From contig NZ_MQUS01000009.1 of NCBI RefSeq assembly GCF_001953885.1, positions 124,277-188,276 on the forward strand: DNA of 64,000 nt. Reading direction: 5' to 3'. This stretch comes from Streptomyces sp. IMTB 2501. Lineage in GTDB: Bacteria; Actinomycetota; Actinomycetes; Streptomycetales; Streptomycetaceae. Both the position numbers and the translations under genes were made by a program. How positions within the stretch are numbered: the stretch's first letter is position 1; each line of letters begins with the position of its first letter. The notes under the pieces are model-generated. The model did not search any database. It was not told the DNA's origin and was given only the letters and a program-made list of their open reading frames with translations. This document shows, in pieces, positions 8,362-16,813 of the stretch.

Positions 8362-8696
8362 GCGCCCCTCCCCTGTTCAGAAGCCCCTGTCAGGACACGA
8401 CCGGCACCTATGCTCTCAGCTCGCACACACTGCCTGGGCACACATGAGCGAGGGCGGAGCAGAGGGTGCCCTGGGGGATCCTGGCGACGGGCGTCGTGCC
8501 GGCGGGCACCGCGGGCGCGCGAGAAGGAGTCGCCACCGGTGCCGCTGGAGGAGTCGCCGTCGGTGCCGCTGGAGGAGTCGCCGTCGGTGCCGCTGGAGGA
8601 GTCGCCGTCGGTGCCGCTGGAGGGCTCGCCCCCCCGTTAACCGTATGGCGGACATGGCATTCCGCATGGCGGACTCGCCGCCTACGCTGCGGTGCC
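8362..8696. other. Intergenic region with tandem 24-bp repeats
   Basis: This divergent intergenic region of 335 nt separates the efflux pump (minus) from an SDR gene (plus). It holds the 24-bp repeat block at 8529-8624. Just before the SDR start, TACGCT (8682-8687) is a plausible -10 box whose transcript would begin at or next to the ATG. No complete gene is convincing here. A minus-strand reading gives a Pro-Ala-Thr repeat followed by a short tail with three cysteines, without a credible start. Confidence 0.5.
8529..8624. repeat. Four tandem 24-bp repeats
   Basis: Four direct copies of a 24-bp unit begin GTCGCC and end GCTGGAGGA; copies 2 and 3 are identical, copy 1 differs by two bases and copy 4 by one. 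Because 24 is a multiple of three, every frame reads through them: VAVGAAGG on the plus strand and PPAAPTAT on the minus strand. There is no spacer diversity, so this is not a CRISPR array. Confidence 0.9.
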
Positions 8697-9455
8697 ATGA
8701 CTGACAGGCAATCGAAGATCGCGGTGGTGACCGGCGCCGGTTCCGGTATCGGGCGGGCGGTCGCCGTGGAGCTGTTGCGGGCCGGCTGGTCGGTGGCGCT
8801 GGCCGGCCGGCGCATCGAGACGCTGGAGGCGACGGCGGCCCTGGTCCCGGAGGGCGCCGCGCTCGCCGTGCGCACGGACGTCTCCGACCCCGAGGACGTG
8901 GCGGCGCTGTTCGCGGCCACGGTGGACCGGTTCGGCCGGGTGGACCTGCTGTTCAACAACGCGGGGACCTTCGGGCCCGGCGGGGTCCCGGTCGAGGAAC
9001 TGTCCTACGACGCGTGGCGGCACGTGGTGGACACCAACCTCAACGGGGCGTTCCTGTGCGCGCAGGCCGCGTACCGGCGGATGAAGGAGCAGGATCCGCA
9101 GGGCGGCCGGATCATCAACAACGGCTCCATCTCGGCGCACACACCTCGCCCGCTCTCGGTCGCCTACACCGCGACCAAGCACGCGCTGACCGGCCTCACC
9201 AAGTCGCTGTCCCTGGACGGACGGCCGTACAACATCGCGGTCGGGCAGATCGACATCGGCAACGCGGCGACCGACATGACGGCCCGGATGCAGACCGGCG
9301 CCCTACAGGCGAACGGCGAGGTGGCTCCCGAGCCGGTGATGGACGCGGCGGATGTGGCACGCACCGTGCGGCACATGGCCGAGCTGCCACTGGAGGCGAA
9401 CGTGCAGTTCGCGACGGTGCTGGCGACGGCGATGCCGTACATCGGGCGGGGCTGA
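8697..9455 (+). CDS. SDR-family oxidoreductase
   Basis: The 252-aa protein is a classical short-chain dehydrogenase/reductase. It has the cofactor motif TGAGSGIG (residues ~13-20), the NNAG motif (FNNAGTFGPGG), and a catalytic Ser with YTATK (Y-x-x-x-K, near residue 160). The likely cofactor is NADP(H) because of the following RRIE stretch after strand 2. The ATG at 8697 starts directly at the fold; upstream in-frame sequence is the 24-bp repeat and is not protein-like. No ribosome site is visible and a TACGCT -10-like box lies 10 nt upstream, so the mRNA may be leaderless. The substrate is unknown. Confidence 0.9.
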   Translation: MTDRQSKIAVVTGAGSGIGRAVAVELLRAGWSVALAGRRIETLEATAALVPEGAALAVRTDVSDPEDVAALFAATVDRFGRVDLLFNNAGTFGPGGVPVEELSYDAWRHVVDTNLNGAFLCAQAAYRRMKEQDPQGGRIINNGSISAHTPRPLSVAYTATKHALTGLTKSLSLDGRPYNIAVGQIDIGNAATDMTARMQTGALQANGEVAPEPVMDAADVARTVRHMAELPLEANVQFATVLATAMPYIGRG

Positions 9456-9583
9456 ATCCATTTGCACAAACGGAATTTGGGCATCCGCAGCATTGCGGCC
9501 GGTCGAGCGCATATGCTCAACTCTCCTCCACAAGAGCTTCACAGTTGGAGCCTGTGGATTCCGTAGCCATACCGAGGGGGGAG

Positions 9584-9668
9584 GCGGCGGCCGTTCCACC
9601 GGGCCGGAGTTGGGGGTGGACCTCGCGCGGGACGCGGGGTACGCACCGGTCGGTGGAACGGCCGCCGC
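9584..9668. repeat. 18-bp perfect inverted repeat between convergent genes
   Basis: The arms 9584-9601 and 9651-9668 are perfect complements (left arm GCGGCGGCCGTTCCACCG) with a 49-nt spacer. It lies in the 301-nt gap between the SDR gene and the converging carboxypeptidase gene, so it could act as a bidirectional transcript end, although the loop is long and no T-run follows. Nothing else in 9456-9756 looks coding. Confidence 0.75.
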
Positions 9669-9756
9669 GCATTTCGGCCTTTTCAGGCGTGCGCTTCAGC
9701 CTTCTCAGGCGGGCGTCGCATCCGCTCGGGGCATACATTCCAGTCTTCTCAGCATC

Positions 9757-10986
9757 TCAGCGCCGGTGCCGTCCCCCGGGCTCCCTCGTCCCCGCCGCCT
9801 CCGCGTGCACCGTCTCCGTGTCGGCCGGCGCGGTCGCAGCGACCGCCCTGCGGCGCCGCTTCACCATCATCGCCACCCCCGCCGCCAGCAGCAGCGCCGT
9901 GACCCCCGCGCCTTCCACCACGCGTCCGGTGGACGACCCGCCGGCCGAACCGGGCGCGCCGGCCGCCGCCTGCGCCTCCTTCCCCGGCGCCCGACCCGCG
10001 CTCGCGCCGCCCTCGCTGAGCGGATCGACGAGCGTGCCCACGGCCTGCGCGGTACGCCCGTCCCCGAAGCCCCAGTCGAGCAGCGCGGCGGTCTGCTCAT
10101 AGACGGCATTGCTGCCCTCGGCGGGGTGCATGACCGTCACCAGCAGGGTGCGTCCGCCCCGGGTGGCCGCGCCGGTGAAGGTGTTGCCGGCATTGCTGGT
10201 GTAGCCGTTCTTGACGCCGATCAGGCCGTCGTACGACTTCAGGCCCCACGCCCCGGTCAGCAGACGGTCGGTGTTCTGGATCTGGAAGGTCTTCTTGCCG
10301 CCGGCCGGGAAGTCGGCGGTCCGCGTGCCGCAGTAGCCACGGAAGTCGGCGTCCTTCAGGCCGTGACGGGCGAAGAGCGAGAGGTCGTACGCCGAGGAGA
10401 TCTGGCCCGGGTGGTCGAAGCCGTCGGGGCTGACCACATGGGTGTCCAGGGCCTGCAGGTCCTGGGCCTTCGCCTGCATCTCGGCGACGGTCTTGGCGAT
10501 GCCGCCGTTCATGTGGGAGAGGACGTGCACGGCGTCGTTGCCCGAGCGCAGGAACACGCCCTGCCACAACTGCTCGACGGTGTAGGAGAGGCCGGGCTTG
10601 ATACCGACCAGGCTGGAGCCGAGCGGGATGTCGGAGACGTCGGAGTCCTTCACCGTGTACCGCTCGGTGCGGTCGAACTTCTTCAGCACCGTGTCCGCGA
10701 ACAGCATCTTCAGGGTGGACGCGGGCGGAAGCCGCCGGTGCGCGTTGAACGCGGCGAGCACCTCGCCGCTCTCGCAGTCGGCGATCAGCCAGGAGCGGGC
10801 GGTGATCTTGGCGGGCAGCCCGGAGGCTCCACGCACCTGGACACCGGTACGGGCCAGCTGCTCGCCGCCGACGACCGTGGTCGCGGCGGCCTCGGTGGCC
10901 GTGGACAAGGGAAGGGCGGCGGCCGTCAGTCCGAGGACGGCACGTCGGCTGAGCCGGGAACATTCGCGCACCCGGGGACCGTACAC
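9757..10986 (-). CDS. D-alanyl-D-alanine carboxypeptidase (PBP5-like, Tat-exported)
   Basis: The 409-aa protein trims terminal D-Ala from peptidoglycan stem peptides. Active-site motifs are all present: STLK (S-x-x-K), SGN (S-x-N) and KNG in GVKNGYTSNAG (KTG equivalent). The N-terminus carries a twin-arginine type signal (SRRAVLGLTAAALPL), so export by Tat is likely. A Ser/Gly/Ala linker leads to a C-terminal transmembrane helix (VTALLLAAGVAMMV) and a basic tail, which would anchor the enzyme outside. The start is GTG at 10986; a GTG 15 nt further in is also possible. Confidence 0.92.
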   Translation of the reverse strand: MYGPRVRECSRLSRRAVLGLTAAALPLSTATEAAATTVVGGEQLARTGVQVRGASGLPAKITARSWLIADCESGEVLAAFNAHRRLPPASTLKMLFADTVLKKFDRTERYTVKDSDVSDIPLGSSLVGIKPGLSYTVEQLWQGVFLRSGNDAVHVLSHMNGGIAKTVAEMQAKAQDLQALDTHVVSPDGFDHPGQISSAYDLSLFARHGLKDADFRGYCGTRTADFPAGGKKTFQIQNTDRLLTGAWGLKSYDGLIGVKNGYTSNAGNTFTGAATRGGRTLLVTVMHPAEGSNAVYEQTAALLDWGFGDGRTAQAVGTLVDPLSEGGASAGRAPGKEAQAAAGAPGSAGGSSTGRVVEGAGVTALLLAAGVAMMVKRRRRAVAATAPADTETVHAEAAGTREPGGRHRR

Positions 10987-11291
10987 CGCGCCCAGCAGGG
11001 GATTCCTCGAAGGAGGGCCGTACGACGCGGAATTTGCCGCGTTATGAAAATACTATGAGTTCCCCTGGTTTCCCAGGCCTCACACATCCTTTACCGAGGG
11101 CAACTGCGGGGCGGCGGCGCGGATTTCAAGGCCGCTTCGGCCTGCCAGAACTCCGGCTCCCTGCCCACCGCCTCCGACCTGGTCACGAGGGTCGGCAAGC
11201 GGCTGTCCGGCGCGGTGCTCGCCGCCGCGTTCAGCTCGGCAGCACGGGCGGGGCGGCGGACCCCGCCGACAGCCGGCGTCGAACCTCCTGT

Positions 11292-11490
11292 CTCACCGGC
11301 GTCACCAAGCGCTGTACGCCGGGCAAGGAGACGGTGGTGGCGCTGCGCGGCATCGACCTCACCATCGCCGACGGCGACCAGCCGGCCGTACAGGGCCTCA
11401 CGGGCAACCTCGACGACATCATGGCCCCTACCAGAGGGCCTGCGGCGGGGGCACGGCCTGACGTTCGTCATGGTCACCCACGACGAGCCC
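11292..11490 (+). pseudogene. Decayed ABC-transporter ATPase remnant
   Basis: The plus strand first reads LTGVTKRCTPGKETVVALRG then IDLTIADGD, which is the usual N-terminus of a LolD/MacB-type ATPase. About 90 nt later, in another frame, it reads RRGHGLTFVMVTHDE, the end of the ATPase with its H-loop. Walker A, Q-loop, signature and Walker B are missing, so an internal deletion and frameshift have removed the catalytic core. Sequence at 11090-11290 may hold earlier debris but I cannot assign it. The remnant fills most of the gap between the carboxypeptidase and the aldo/keto reductase. Confidence 0.6.
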
Positions 11491-11557
11491 TGCACCCAGC
11501 AGCAGTACGGCGGCCGACGCCACTGGTCCGCTGTGCCGATCGGGTCCTGGGTGCCGC

Positions 11558-12553
11558 TCACCTCCCGAGGATGTGGTCGATCTCGGCCAGCTGTCCCGGG
11601 GTGAGCGGCCCTTTCGCCATCGCTCCCGCGTTCTGCTCGGCCTGCGCGACGGACCGGAAGCCCGGGATCGGCACGGTGCGCGGGCTGCGGGCCCAGAGCC
11701 AGGCGAGGGCGCCCTGGGCGAGGGTGCGGCCACCGCTGGTGAGGACGTCGCGCAGGGCGTCGACCCGGGCCACCCACCGCGGATCGGCCCCTGAGCCGTC
11801 CCCGAACCCCTGCAGCCAGGCGGGCGGCCGGCTGCGGATGTCCCCGGCCGCCGGCGCGCCGTGCCGCTTCCCGGTGAGCAATCCCATGGCCAGCGGACTG
11901 CGATTGACGCTCGCGAGCTCCAACCGCTCGCACAGACCGAGGAGTTCGGGAGCGTCGTCCAGCACATTGAGCGCGTGCTGTACGGCCGTACAGTGCGGCC
12001 CCTGGGCGAAGACGGCGGCGCGCCCAGAGTCGTCGGTACTCCAGCCGTACGCGCGGATGAGCCCCTCCTTCACGAACTCCTCGCACAGATCGCGGAGTTC
12101 CGCGGCCCGCGCCGGATCCGCATCGGACAGATGGAACTGGTACAGATCGATGTGATCGGTGCCGAGGCGGCGCAGGGAGGCGGTGAGGGCGCGGCGGGCG
12201 TACTCCGGGGTGTCGTCGTTTCCGGTGAGGGTGCGGGTGTCCGGGTCGAAGACATTGCCCCATTTGGTGGCGAGCACGACGTCGTCCCGCCGTGTGCCTA
12301 GGGCGCGGCCGAGGACGGTCTCGCTGTGCCCGGTGCCGTAGACGTCGGCGGTGTCGAAAAAGCTGACACCGAGGTCGAGCGCACGGTGTATCGCCCGTAC
12401 GGACTCCTCGTCGTCCACCTTCCCCCAGCCGAGCGGCTGCCCGTCGGCGGACTGCCACTCCCCGCCGATGGCCCAGCAGCCGAAACCGAGCGCGCTGACG
12501 CCGATGCCGCTGCGTCCCAGAGTTCTCTTCGTCGTACCCATGGACGTCGTCAT
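11558..12553 (-). CDS. Aldo/keto reductase
   Basis: This ~331-aa protein is an NADPH-dependent aldo/keto reductase with a TIM-barrel fold. Visible are the N-terminal LGRSGIGVSALGFGCWAIGG, the catalytic Asp-Tyr pair in FDTADVYGTGHSE, the catalytic Lys in VLATKWG, and the C-terminal cofactor segment VPIPGFRSVAQAEQNAGA. Several ATG codons (12541, 12553, 12559) could start it and none has a strong ribosome site; I used 12553. The substrate is unknown. Confidence 0.88.
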   Translation of the reverse strand: MTTSMGTTKRTLGRSGIGVSALGFGCWAIGGEWQSADGQPLGWGKVDDEESVRAIHRALDLGVSFFDTADVYGTGHSETVLGRALGTRRDDVVLATKWGNVFDPDTRTLTGNDDTPEYARRALTASLRRLGTDHIDLYQFHLSDADPARAAELRDLCEEFVKEGLIRAYGWSTDDSGRAAVFAQGPHCTAVQHALNVLDDAPELLGLCERLELASVNRSPLAMGLLTGKRHGAPAAGDIRSRPPAWLQGFGDGSGADPRWVARVDALRDVLTSGGRTLAQGALAWLWARSPRTVPIPGFRSVAQAEQNAGAMAKGPLTPGQLAEIDHILGR

Positions 12554-12625
12554 GCCCATGGACGGTAGGAGTTGAAGCGCACACGAGGACAAGCCCCGCG
12601 GAGGGGAACGGGTGCCTGATCGGTG

Positions 12626-12952
12626 TTAAGCCTGCCCGGTCTCGAAGCGGGAGATCCGCCCGTCGTCCTCGACGGTGAAGGTCCACCGGGTGCGCATCTC
12701 GCCCCAGGTGTCGTTGCGGTAGCGGGCGAGAAGTGCCCGCCCGCCGGAGGACTCGTTGTCGACCTCCAGGTGCCCGTTGGAGGAGAAGATCTCCCGGTCG
12801 ATCCAGTCGGCGAGGTCCCGGTCGGAGCCGTCGTCGGCCATGGTCGCGCCGGGCGCGAGCAGGGACATGAACCTGTCCCGGTCATGAGAGTTGACGGCGC
12901 TCACGAACGCCCGGACGGCCGGGTCGCTGAGATTGGCTGGCTTAATCGTCAT
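12626..12952 (-). CDS. NTF2/SnoaL-like protein
   Basis: This small 108-aa protein has the layout of the NTF2-like fold: an N-terminal helix (DPAVRAFVSAVNSHDRDRF), a LLAPGATMADDG strand/turn, and C-terminal strands ending in WTFTVEDDGRISRFETGQA. Members include SnoaL-type cyclases and many polyketide- or stress-linked proteins of unknown role. I chose the ATG at 12952 (MTIKP). It is transcribed in the same direction as the aldo/keto reductase, 72 nt upstream of it, so they may share a transcript. Confidence 0.75.
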   Translation of the reverse strand: MTIKPANLSDPAVRAFVSAVNSHDRDRFMSLLAPGATMADDGSDRDLADWIDREIFSSNGHLEVDNESSGGRALLARYRNDTWGEMRTRWTFTVEDDGRISRFETGQA

Positions 12953-13083
12953 GGCGCCAGGCTCACACCGCTGAGCCGGGCCCGCCACCCGAACGCTCTC
13001 CCCGACGGGCCCACGGGTGCCGAACCTGCGACGGTGGGAACACGAGCCTCGCCCCCTCTCCGCCTCTCCGTTTGGGAGTCACC

Positions 13084-13638
13084 GTGAGCTGCTACGACCG
13101 ACGTGATCTGGGCCAGCTGCTGCTCCGGCTGGGGACCGGCGGGGTGCTGGCCGCACACGGCGCGCAGAAGCTGTTCGGCTGGTTCGGCGGGCACGGCCTG
13201 GAGGGCACGGGCCAGTTCATGGAGTCCGTCGGCTACGCGCCGGGCAAGGCGAGCGCCACTGCGGCGGGCCTCGCGGAGGCCGGCGGCGGCACGCTCCTGG
13301 CCCTGGGCCTGGCGACCCCGGCGGCGGGCGCGGCGGCGGCCGGCGCGATGGCGGGAGCGGCGGCGGTCCATCTGCCCAACGGCTTCTTCGCCCAGGCGGG
13401 CGGCTACGAGTACGCGACAACCCTGGGCCTCGCAGCCGCAGGCCTGGCCATCACCGGCCCCGGCCGCCTCTCCCTCGACCACGCCCTGGGCCATGTCTTC
13501 GACCGCGGCTGGATGGTCCCGGCGGCCCTGGGGGTGACGGCGGCGGCCACGGCCGCGGTGATCGGAGCGCGGAACTGCCGGGTACGGGCGAAGACCGAGG
13601 GAAAACAGGAGGCACTGTTCGAGGAATTCGAGGAGTAG
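13084..13638 (+). CDS. DoxX-family membrane protein
   Basis: The 184-aa protein has four hydrophobic helices. The opening LLLRLGTGGVLAAHGAQKLFGWFGG and the following GTGQFMESVGYAPG are characteristic of DoxX proteins, membrane subunits linked to thiol or quinone redox chemistry. The GTG at 13084 is preceded by GGGAG with 5-nt spacing, which makes it a better start than the TTG 12 nt upstream. A charged acidic tail (EALFEEFEE) closes the protein. Its partner oxidoreductase is not adjacent. Confidence 0.85.
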   Translation: MSCYDRRDLGQLLLRLGTGGVLAAHGAQKLFGWFGGHGLEGTGQFMESVGYAPGKASATAAGLAEAGGGTLLALGLATPAAGAAAAGAMAGAAAVHLPNGFFAQAGGYEYATTLGLAAAGLAITGPGRLSLDHALGHVFDRGWMVPAALGVTAAATAAVIGARNCRVRAKTEGKQEALFEEFEE

Positions 13639-13863
13639 CCACGCTGCGCTCGACACGAGGACAGCACGGAACGGGGTGGCGAGGGCGGAGCTGGTTGGCC
13701 ACTTCTCTGGCGAACAGGCCCGTCCCGCTTCACCTCTTCCCTCAAGTAACGGGTGAATCCGATCGGTTCGCATATGCGTTCTGCCCCTACGATGATCGGC
13801 TGCTGATGTTCTGACGTGCTCACAGAATTGGGGGGAAGGGTGTTCCGCGAGCGAGCTCCTAGG
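13639..13863. other. Non-coding leader region
   Basis: No protein-like reading is seen between the DoxX gene and the small lipoprotein fragment. A GGGGGGAAGGG stretch near 13830-13840 looks like a ribosome site for the fragment that follows. No terminator hairpin is evident after the DoxX gene. Confidence 0.4.
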
Positions 13864-14058
13864 ATGTCCCTGCGACGGACCTGCGCGGCGGCCGTCGTAC
13901 TTTGCACGCTGTCGGGTTGCGGAGGCAACGGCAACAGCGGGGAACACGCGAAGGCGACATGCCCTCTCACCCCACTGCGGGCTCACCTGCCGCAACCGCG
14001 ACCTCGTCGCCGAACCGCGCACCCAACTCCTGCTTGGCACGAGGCAGATCACCGCTGA
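13864..14058 (+). pseudogene. Truncated lipoprotein gene (signal peptide and lipobox only)
   Basis: The reading MSLRRTCAAAVVLCTLSGC is a convincing lipoprotein signal peptide with lipobox LSGC, followed by GGNGNSGEHAKATC. After about 35 codons the frame runs antisense into the 3' end of the minus-strand lipoprotein gene and becomes proline/arginine-rich noise. A GTG at 13840 could also start it. I read it as a lipoprotein gene that lost its mature domain by recombination; a genuine tiny lipoprotein is possible but less likely. Confidence 0.4.
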
Positions 14059-14545
14059 CGCCGACCTCCACCACGCCGGCGGTGTAGCTCGCCACCGATC
14101 CGTCGCCCACGGAGACGATGGTGTACCCGGTGGTGTGCCCCAGCAACGCCGTCACACGGTTCCGGGTCGTCGCCAGTTCACTGATCGACCGCGGCGCATC
14201 TCGCTCAACGATGCGCACACCCGTGTGGAGTCGAGCGAGTGCGGCGTCGAAGGCGGGGCGCGGCTTACGGTAGACGATGACGCGATCGCCCGGATTGTCA
14301 ACCACAAGTCCGGTGAAGGAATCAGGTTGAGAGGCGCCCAGACGCTGGACGGCGTCCGCCGCCGCGTCCAGCCTCTGCTGGTCGGGCGGCCCGGAGCTGT
14401 TGGACGGCGACGGAGCCGGCGGGCTCGTTCTCCTGGGCGTCGCCGGGGCCACGGCGGACTGTCGGCCACACGCCGTGGCGAGCAGAAGCGCGGTTGCGGC
14501 CAAGCCGATGGCAATCACACGTATGGGCACGTGAGCACGTGGCAT
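13967..14545 (-). CDS. Putative lipoprotein, unknown function
   Basis: The 192-aa product has a signal peptide with lipobox LLATAC (lipidated C26), a Ser/Pro-rich linker (about residues 35-55) and a ~130-aa mature domain. The mature part (LDAAADAVQRLGASQ... then VVDNPGDRVIVYRK and TAGVVEVGVSG) is reminiscent of the small alpha/beta prodomains of secreted S1-type proteases, but no protease domain is attached. It lies 149 nt downstream of, and in the same direction as, the signalling operon, so it might belong to it; I see no firm link. Confidence 0.65.
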   Translation of the reverse strand: MPRAHVPIRVIAIGLAATALLLATACGRQSAVAPATPRRTSPPAPSPSNSSGPPDQQRLDAAADAVQRLGASQPDSFTGLVVDNPGDRVIVYRKPRPAFDAALARLHTGVRIVERDAPRSISELATTRNRVTALLGHTTGYTIVSVGDGSVASYTAGVVEVGVSGDLPRAKQELGARFGDEVAVAAGEPAVG

Positions 14546-14694
14546 CGATGTCGCCTCGCTTCATCAACAGGTGCCTTGATCGTACGCCCGCCGATAGCGA
14601 CGGGGGCAGTGTCCGAGCGTTGACGAGTGAGATCAGGAACCGAACGGCCAGCAGCCCTGCCACGCTACGAGCCCATCTACAACACCAAGTTCCT

Positions 14695-15000
14695 CTACCT
14701 TCCGTTTGACGAACTACGGGTAGCGGTGGCCGTGGTCGTGGGCCTGGGCAGATAGGCGGGTGAGGTCGGCGATGGGCGGTCTGGCGACGGCGCCCCTGGG
14801 AGGCGGGGGCGGGCGTGGGTCGGCTCGGCGGTCGCCGCCGGGTGCGAGCCGCTTCTGCTCCCGTTCGCCGAGGGGCCGAGAAGATTGCCCGCCGTCTCGA
14901 CCGCGGCGCCGCAGGTGAGCAGCGCTGCGGCCAGCGCGGTCAGTCCGACGGAGGCGCGCAGTGCCCGCGACGCCGTGGAACGTGGGTCGGCGTCCCTCAT
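14695..15000 (-). CDS. Small exported or membrane-anchored protein, last gene of the signalling operon
   Basis: This 101-aa protein begins with a short polar stretch, one hydrophobic helix (LRASVGLTALAAALLTCGAA, about residues 14-33) and then a Pro/Ser/Thr/Ala-rich low-complexity tail that would lie outside the membrane. Its ATG overlaps the TGA of the VWA gene by one base (TGATG), so it is translated with the upstream operon. I recognise no family. The reduced architecture suggests a membrane tether or surface element of the system. Confidence 0.65.
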   Translation of the reverse strand: MRDADPRSTASRALRASVGLTALAAALLTCGAAVETAGNLLGPSANGSRSGSHPAATAEPTHARPRLPGAPSPDRPSPTSPAYLPRPTTTATATRSSSNGR

Positions 15001-15650
15001 CAGTCCACGTATTCCTGGGCGACCTGGACGTACTCGAAGCCCTTGACGTCGGTGGCGATCTGCATCTGGCCGGTCTTCGACGAGGCGATCAGGGTGTTGA
15101 GCAGACCGGAGATCGCCGCGCTCAGCGCCGACTCGGTGTCCGAACCGTCGGCGATGAACAGCGCCTTGGTCGCCACCTGTTCCAGCACGTCACGCTTGGC
15201 GCCGCCGAAGCCATAGGCGATCACGTGCGGGTGACGCGGCCAGCTCCTGTCCACCAGCGTGCGGAAGGAGTTCTGCCAGTGCGCGTCGGTCGGACCGCCA
15301 TCGGTCAGGAAGAAGACCGTCGGCCGCAGCACGCTGAAGTTCTGCATCCTCAGGTCGCTGACATCCTGTTCGATGCACTGCCGCACCCGGTCGAAGGTCT
15401 TGCCGTACTCCGTGCGCCCGCCGCAGATCACCTCGGGCATGGTCGGCACCTGCTCCATGTCCGACATCGGGATCACCACGTGCACGTCGGTGGAGAAGGC
15501 GATCACGCAGACTCGGGCGAACTCCGAGACGCGGGGATTTGTCGCCAGGTTGTAGTGCAGACGGGAGAGGGTCGCGTTGAGCACTGTCTCGTGCGGCTTC
15601 ATCGACGAAGACGCGTCGATCACCACGTAGGTGGGCAGGCAGAGTGACAT
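15000..15650 (-). CDS. TerY-like VWA domain protein
   Basis: The 216-aa protein is a single von Willebrand A domain of the TerY type. The metal-ion site is complete in appearance: DASSS (D12-x-S14-x-S16), GGRT with T80, and FLTDGG with D117. TerY-like VWA proteins occur with a PP2C phosphatase and a kinase in so-called TerY-P triads, and both partners are the genes immediately upstream here. I chose the ATG at 15650 (MSLCLPTYVVIDAS) because the fold begins there. It would act as a metal-dependent protein-binding scaffold in the cytoplasm. Confidence 0.85.
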   Translation of the reverse strand: MSLCLPTYVVIDASSSMKPHETVLNATLSRLHYNLATNPRVSEFARVCVIAFSTDVHVVIPMSDMEQVPTMPEVICGGRTEYGKTFDRVRQCIEQDVSDLRMQNFSVLRPTVFFLTDGGPTDAHWQNSFRTLVDRSWPRHPHVIAYGFGGAKRDVLEQVATKALFIADGSDTESALSAAISGLLNTLIASSKTGQMQIATDVKGFEYVQVAQEYVD

Positions 15651-15664
15651 GGTGCACCTCTGAG

Positions 15665-16813
15665 CTAGTGGTTGGAGGCGATGACGAAGAGCAGGATCAC
15701 GGCTATGACGAGCACGAGAACCCACCCGCTGTGCGGGGCGGTCGGAGGCGTCCGTGCTGCCTCGGTGGGCGTCGACCCGGAGTCCTTCACGGCCGTATCG
15801 GGGCCGGGGTGGGGCCGCGGGTTCGTGCGCGGCAGCGGAGGCAGCGCGGCGTACGTCGGACGTGGCACGGTCCTGAGATAGGGCCCGCCGTTCAGCGCCA
15901 GATGCAGCTGAGCGGCCGAGGGCCGTCGCTCGCGGTCGGTCGCGAGCAGCATGTCCAGCAGTACGTCGGAGACGGCGGGCTGGTTCTGCCAGTGAGACGC
16001 GGCGACGGTGTGGAAGGCGTGCGCGTCACGCTGGCCCGTCATGCATTTGGCGACGAGCAGTCCGAGCCGGTAGCGGTCGGTGTACTCGTCCGCGTCGGTG
16101 CCCTGCGGAGTGAGCGGGTCGGCCCAGTTCGGCTGGTGGATGTCAGGCATCCTGTTCGGCTGACAGCCGTCGACGTCGATGAGATAGACGGAACGCTGAT
16201 CCGGGCTCCAGAAGGCGTTGGAGAACGACCAGTCCGAGTAGACCAGGCCCAGGCTCTCCAGGATCCCGGCGAGCTCTGTCAGTTGGCGGCAGGCGGCCAG
16301 TCTGCCCTCGAAGCCGGGGCGCGACAGTCCGATCCGCCCGATCGACTCGTCGGACTTCGCCAGCCAGTCGATCTCCACGAAACGGCGCTCGCTGAACCCT
16401 CCGCGCCGCAGCTCTGAGCGGTACTGCTCGGGCGCCATCGGGATCACGCAGCCGACGGCCGGGTTGCCGGGTTCGTGGATCCGGGCTGCGGGCCAGCACG
16501 TCCCGGCGTACAGGGCCGCACGATCCGCCTCCGGCAGCGTGCCCGGAGCCGAGATCAGCAGGTCGAGCCGATCGGCGTCCTCCGGGTGCTGGTCCTGCCG
16601 GTAGAGCTTGGCCAGCCAGCCCGGATGGTTCGTCAGCGGCTTCACGGCGACGGCCTGGCCGTTGTGTTCGGAGATCGGCTCGGCGAGTGGTCCGAGATCG
16701 CTGACGCTCACGGTCCGCGGCAACGCCCAGCCCCGCGGATCGGCCACCGGGCCGCCGTCGCTCGCACCGTCATCGGCGCCATCGGCGCCATCGATGAGAT
16801 GGGGTTCCGTCAT
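15665..16813 (-). CDS. Kinase-like protein with C-terminal membrane anchor
   Basis: The 382-aa protein has a divergent protein-kinase fold. Candidate residues are K69 in LAKLYRQ, a catalytic loop VYSDWSFSNAF with D194 and N199 replacing HRDxxxxN, and LIDVDG with D213 for the DFG Asp. A Pro-rich linker (about residues 315-360) leads to one C-terminal helix (WVLVLVIAVILLFVIA, 364-379), so the kinase faces the cytoplasm as a tail-anchored protein. The ATG overlaps the stop of the PP2C gene as ATGA, indicating coupling. It fits the kinase member of a TerY-P triad; catalysis is plausible but not certain because the loop is atypical. Confidence 0.8.
   Translation of the reverse strand: MTEPHLIDGADGADDGASDGGPVADPRGWALPRTVSVSDLGPLAEPISEHNGQAVAVKPLTNHPGWLAKLYRQDQHPEDADRLDLLISAPGTLPEADRAALYAGTCWPAARIHEPGNPAVGCVIPMAPEQYRSELRRGGFSERRFVEIDWLAKSDESIGRIGLSRPGFEGRLAACRQLTELAGILESLGLVYSDWSFSNAFWSPDQRSVYLIDVDGCQPNRMPDIHQPNWADPLTPQGTDADEYTDRYRLGLLVAKCMTGQRDAHAFHTVAASHWQNQPAVSDVLLDMLLATDRERRPSAAQLHLALNGGPYLRTVPRPTYAALPPLPRTNPRPHPGPDTAVKDSGSTPTEAARTPPTAPHSGWVLVLVIAVILLFVIASNH

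Noticed and set aside
8529..8624. CRISPR array
   Set aside because: Repeats are contiguous, without spacers, and no cas gene is near.
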